From Rhizophagus irregularis (Eukaryota; Glomeromycota; Glomeromycetes; Glomerales; Glomeraceae): a DNA stretch of 64,000 nt. Position numbers and translations under genes: made by a program. Below the pieces are notes generated by a model. The model was not told the origin of the DNA. It ran no database searches and saw only the letters and a list, made by a program, of their open reading frames with translations. Shown in pieces: positions 63,491-64,000 of this stretch. Every line of letters starts with the position of its first letter. The stretch's first letter is position 1. Where the stretch lies: assembly GCF_026210795.1 (NCBI RefSeq), contig NC_089430.1:1054001-1118000 (forward strand). The letters run 5' to 3'.

Positions 63491-64000
63491 TGTGTTTTTT
63501 TTTATATTTTTTGAAATAGCTTTTAAATTATCAATGTAGTTCTCCTGATGATCCATAAAATAAATAAATAAATAAATATCCTGGTCATTTATTCAATGTA
63601 TAATTCAATTTTGTGTGCTGTGGTGAAGTCTTTCCGCCGATCATTATATCCAAAATTTTTAGGACAAACAAAAGTTGGAAGAGTTCAAAAAGTAAATATT
63701 AAAACATTCCTTTCAGTGCATTTCAACATCACCAACTATTGATTCATTCTCTTACGAATTTGTAGATAATTTATTTTGGACTTCAGATAGTAGCTTTCAA
63801 ATTTTTTGACGGAAAAATTTTACACTTCTTTAACTAACATAGGTCACCCAACAGAATGATATGTTATGGCGAGGAGTTATCTTTATCAAAAGTCAATGGA
63901 AAGTGATACAAGTTCAGGAATAATAAAGAAGGTTTACCATTCGTTAGGAGAGGTCCTCTTTGGATTTTTTAGTTTCGGGAAATTTTTCGTCTTTTTTTTT
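63491..64000. other. Right flank of Polinton A, non-coding
   Basis: AT-rich flanking DNA with an AAAT microsatellite (~63558-63577). No gene, RNA or element end that I can support. Confidence 0.5.

Noticed and set aside
1-64000. tRNA or rRNA genes
   Set aside because: No cloverleaf with conserved A and B boxes or rRNA-like segment was recognised; the tRNA-like CCA end at 56318-56335 is a primer-binding site.

Overview
The window looks like a transposon nest from the AT-rich nuclear genome of an arbuscular mycorrhizal fungus (Rhizophagus/Glomeromycotina-like). This assignment is inference. It rests on base composition, short spliceosomal introns inside transposase genes, and the mix of Polinton, hAT, pogo, APE-type LINE and Ty3-like elements. 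I recognise no ordinary host gene; the only candidate is a partial coiled-coil frame at the left edge.

The backbone is one old Polinton/Maverick-like element, Polinton A, from about 1306 to 63490. Its left end is hidden by a probable LTR retroelement. Its own sequence survives in five pieces: 1306-5725, 12338-~13755, ~21935-24080, 41287-41312 and 57706-63490. The insertions, most with clear target-site duplications (TSDs), are: hAT#1 (5726-12337, in PolB); a LINE (~13755-~21935); a pogo-like DDE element (24081-41286, in the ATPase); and hAT#2 (41313-57705, 24 bp further along the same ATPase gene). The pogo element itself contains a second, inverted Polinton of the same family (Polinton B, 26223-40951, about 463 bp terminal inverted repeats). 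hAT#2 contains an LTR retrotransposon (45356-57012). Six or more small non-autonomous elements and one single-ORF retroposon lie inside these.

The two Polintons share one gene order: superfamily 3 helicase with an acidic tail; PolB; a 156-aa orphan; an F-box-like gene (A only); an internal direct-repeat array; an NPxTGR-motif/zinc-ribbon protein; a 186-aa orphan; a packaging-type ATPase (opposite strand); a coiled-coil protein; a Gag-like protein; a retropepsin-like protease; an rve integrase with C-terminal chromodomain (opposite strand); and a small zinc-ribbon protein. I find no double-jelly-roll capsid and no adenain-type cysteine protease. In that place sits a retroelement-style Gag-Pro pair. 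The Gag stop codon directly follows nine A residues and Pro continues in the -1 frame, identically in both copies. This is the most interesting signal in the window: a DNA-polymerase-encoding, protein-primed-type element that may use a Ty3-like capsid and protease module.

A second unusual system is the hAT family. Besides the BED-finger transposase it carries a two-exon gene for a Myb/SANT protein with a C-terminal RS domain, and its 244-bp MITE sits in both hAT copies. Most stop codons that break the Polinton genes are C:G to T:A changes relative to the sister copy, which suggests cytosine deamination of silenced repeats.
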